DNA of 6,724 bases, from positions 1-6,724 of the forward strand of contig JADFWK010000006.1 of NCBI GenBank assembly GCA_015223015.1, in the 5' to 3' direction. The DNA comes from Pseudomonadota bacterium. GTDB lineage: Bacteria > Desulfobacterota > DSM-4660 > Desulfatiglandales > B25-G16. The notes beneath the pieces are model-generated. The model had not been told where the DNA came from, did not search any database, and was given only the letters and a program-made list of their open reading frames with translations. This document shows positions 6,328 to 6,724 of the stretch, one piece after another; positions within the stretch are counted from its first letter, which is position 1, and each line of letters opens with the position of its first letter. The translations under genes and the position numbers were made by a program.

Positions 6328-6363
6328 ACAAAAAACCCAACAAACTCAATGAACACAACAAAC
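6328..6363 (-). repeat. Four tandem 9-base repeats, inverted arm upstream of the four-helix-bundle gene
   Basis: On the minus strand the units are GTTTGTTGT, GTTCATTGA, GTTTGTTGG and GTTTTTTGT. They repeat, in opposite orientation, the array at 5853-5942. The array begins 4 bases after the gspL stop codon. Confidence 0.85.
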
Positions 6364-6367
6364 TATG

Positions 6368-6724
6368 TTATTTTTTCCGCTGCAACTTTATTTCAAACTG
6401 CACCCGTTTGCCAGATCGATCAAGATTGGCAGAACTAATGGTGACTTCGCCAAAGTACTCTGATGGCTCCAGCCTTCGCTTAACAATATCCACGGTGTTA
6501 AACGTATCAGTCTCCCCCTTGATCTTTACTGTCTCTGGATCAACCACCATGGTGCTCACGGTTACATCCAAAGATCTGGGAATCTTGAGGGAAATATCCC
6601 GCAGCAGGTCAATAACCCTTTGGTCTCCCCTCATCCCGGGAAGGGAAAAGGCTGAACTTTTCAATTCTGTTATTTTTACCTTCATCTGTTGGACTGGATC
6701 CACAATCCGCTTTTCATCAGGAAA
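6368..6724 (-). CDS. gspL: GspL/PilN-like T2SS platform protein, C-terminal end (cut at window edge)
   Basis: The frame is open from the window edge to the TAA at 6368-6370, giving 118 residues of the protein's C-terminus. It reads VDPVQQMKVKITELK, then DQRVIDLLRDISLKIPRSLDVT, VKIKGETDTFNTVDIVKRRLE and a closing VQFEIKLQRKK. This is the periplasmic ferredoxin-like region typical of GspL and PilN (disease-free pattern: Leu/Ile helix, then alternating beta strands with IKGET). The cytoplasmic actin-like part and the membrane helix lie outside the window. GspL binds the GspE ATPase inside the cell and GspM through its periplasmic domain, so its place before gspM fits. Whether the full gene is a fused PilM-PilN-type GspL or a separate pilN-like gene cannot be decided here. 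Confidence 0.85.
   Translation of the reverse strand, partial: FPDEKRIVDPVQQMKVKITELKSSAFSLPGMRGDQRVIDLLRDISLKIPRSLDVTVSTMVVDPETVKIKGETDTFNTVDIVKRRLEPSEYFGEVTISSANLDRSGKRVQFEIKLQRKK

Larger units (their letters stand above)
5853..6363 (-). mobile_element. Four-helix-bundle gene flanked by inverted 9-mer arrays, inserted between gspL and gspM
   Basis: About 510 bases between the gspL stop and the gspM start consist of a four-helix-bundle gene with the same 9-base repeat at both ends, in opposite orientation: ten units at 5853-5942 and four at 6328-6363. The arms share 27 of 30 bases over 5871-5900 versus 6334-6363, so the transcript could form a long stem enclosing the gene. This recalls 23S rRNA intervening sequences, which have complementary ends and often encode this protein family. 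A second, deleted copy lies at 1603-1822. No transposase, reverse transcriptase or clear target duplication was found. Mobility is therefore inferred, not shown. Confidence 0.6.

Noticed and set aside
6321..6356. GTG start at 6356 for the four-helix-bundle gene
   Set aside because: The extra residues (MFIEFVGFFVSK) come from the repeat array; family similarity begins at the ATG at 6320.
5853..6363. Part of a 23S rRNA gene with an intervening sequence
   Set aside because: Both sides are protein-coding T2SS genes; no rRNA sequence was recognised.

Overview
The window is the interior of a type II secretion system (T2SS) operon read entirely leftwards (minus strand). It most likely comes from a deltaproteobacterium (Desulfobacterota). 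That assignment is inferred from the gene order L-M-N-C-A-(TPR/B-like)-D, the GspN type and the GspL/PilN-like tail; the sequence does not prove it. No rRNA, tRNA, CRISPR array, promoter or intrinsic terminator was recognised. The longest stretch without a gene is the 122-base gspM-gspN gap.

In transcription order from high to low coordinates the window holds: the 3' end of a gspL/pilN-like gene (6368-6724, cut by the window edge); a four-helix-bundle gene of the 23S rRNA intervening-sequence family (5991-6320) between arrays of a 9-base repeat; gspM (5330-5845); a gap carrying a hairpin built from an 8-base repeat; gspN (4305-5201); gspC with a PDZ domain (3449-4291); a gspA/exeA-type ATPase with a peptidoglycan-binding domain (1828-3441); a truncated second copy of the four-helix-bundle gene (1595-1831); a membrane-anchored TPR protein with a GspB-like N-terminal motif (947-1591); and the first 314 codons of gspD, the secretin (1-942, cut by the window edge).

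The T2SS genes form a coherent assembly set. GspL and GspM are inner-membrane platform proteins. GspC links the platform to the N domains of GspD. GspN is an accessory protein. The GspA ATPase and its TPR partner probably remodel or bind peptidoglycan so that GspD can assemble. Most junctions are tight, from overlap to about 13 bases, which suggests translational coupling.

The unexpected content lies at three gene junctions. Two are occupied by related elements in the same orientation. Each has a four-helix-bundle reading frame followed by a tandem 9-base repeat (consensus GTTYNTTGK on the plus strand). In the larger copy that repeat recurs inverted at the other end, matching 27 of 30 bases. 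The shared 153-154 base core of the two copies is about 93% identical. The smaller copy looks like an internal-deletion derivative, and the larger copy carries a one-base frameshift. The third junction (gspM-gspN) carries an inverted array of an 8-base GGAGNNNT repeat with no gene. Together they look like small, hairpin-ended insertion units that tolerate life inside an operon, comparable to rRNA intervening sequences but in a protein-coding transcript.
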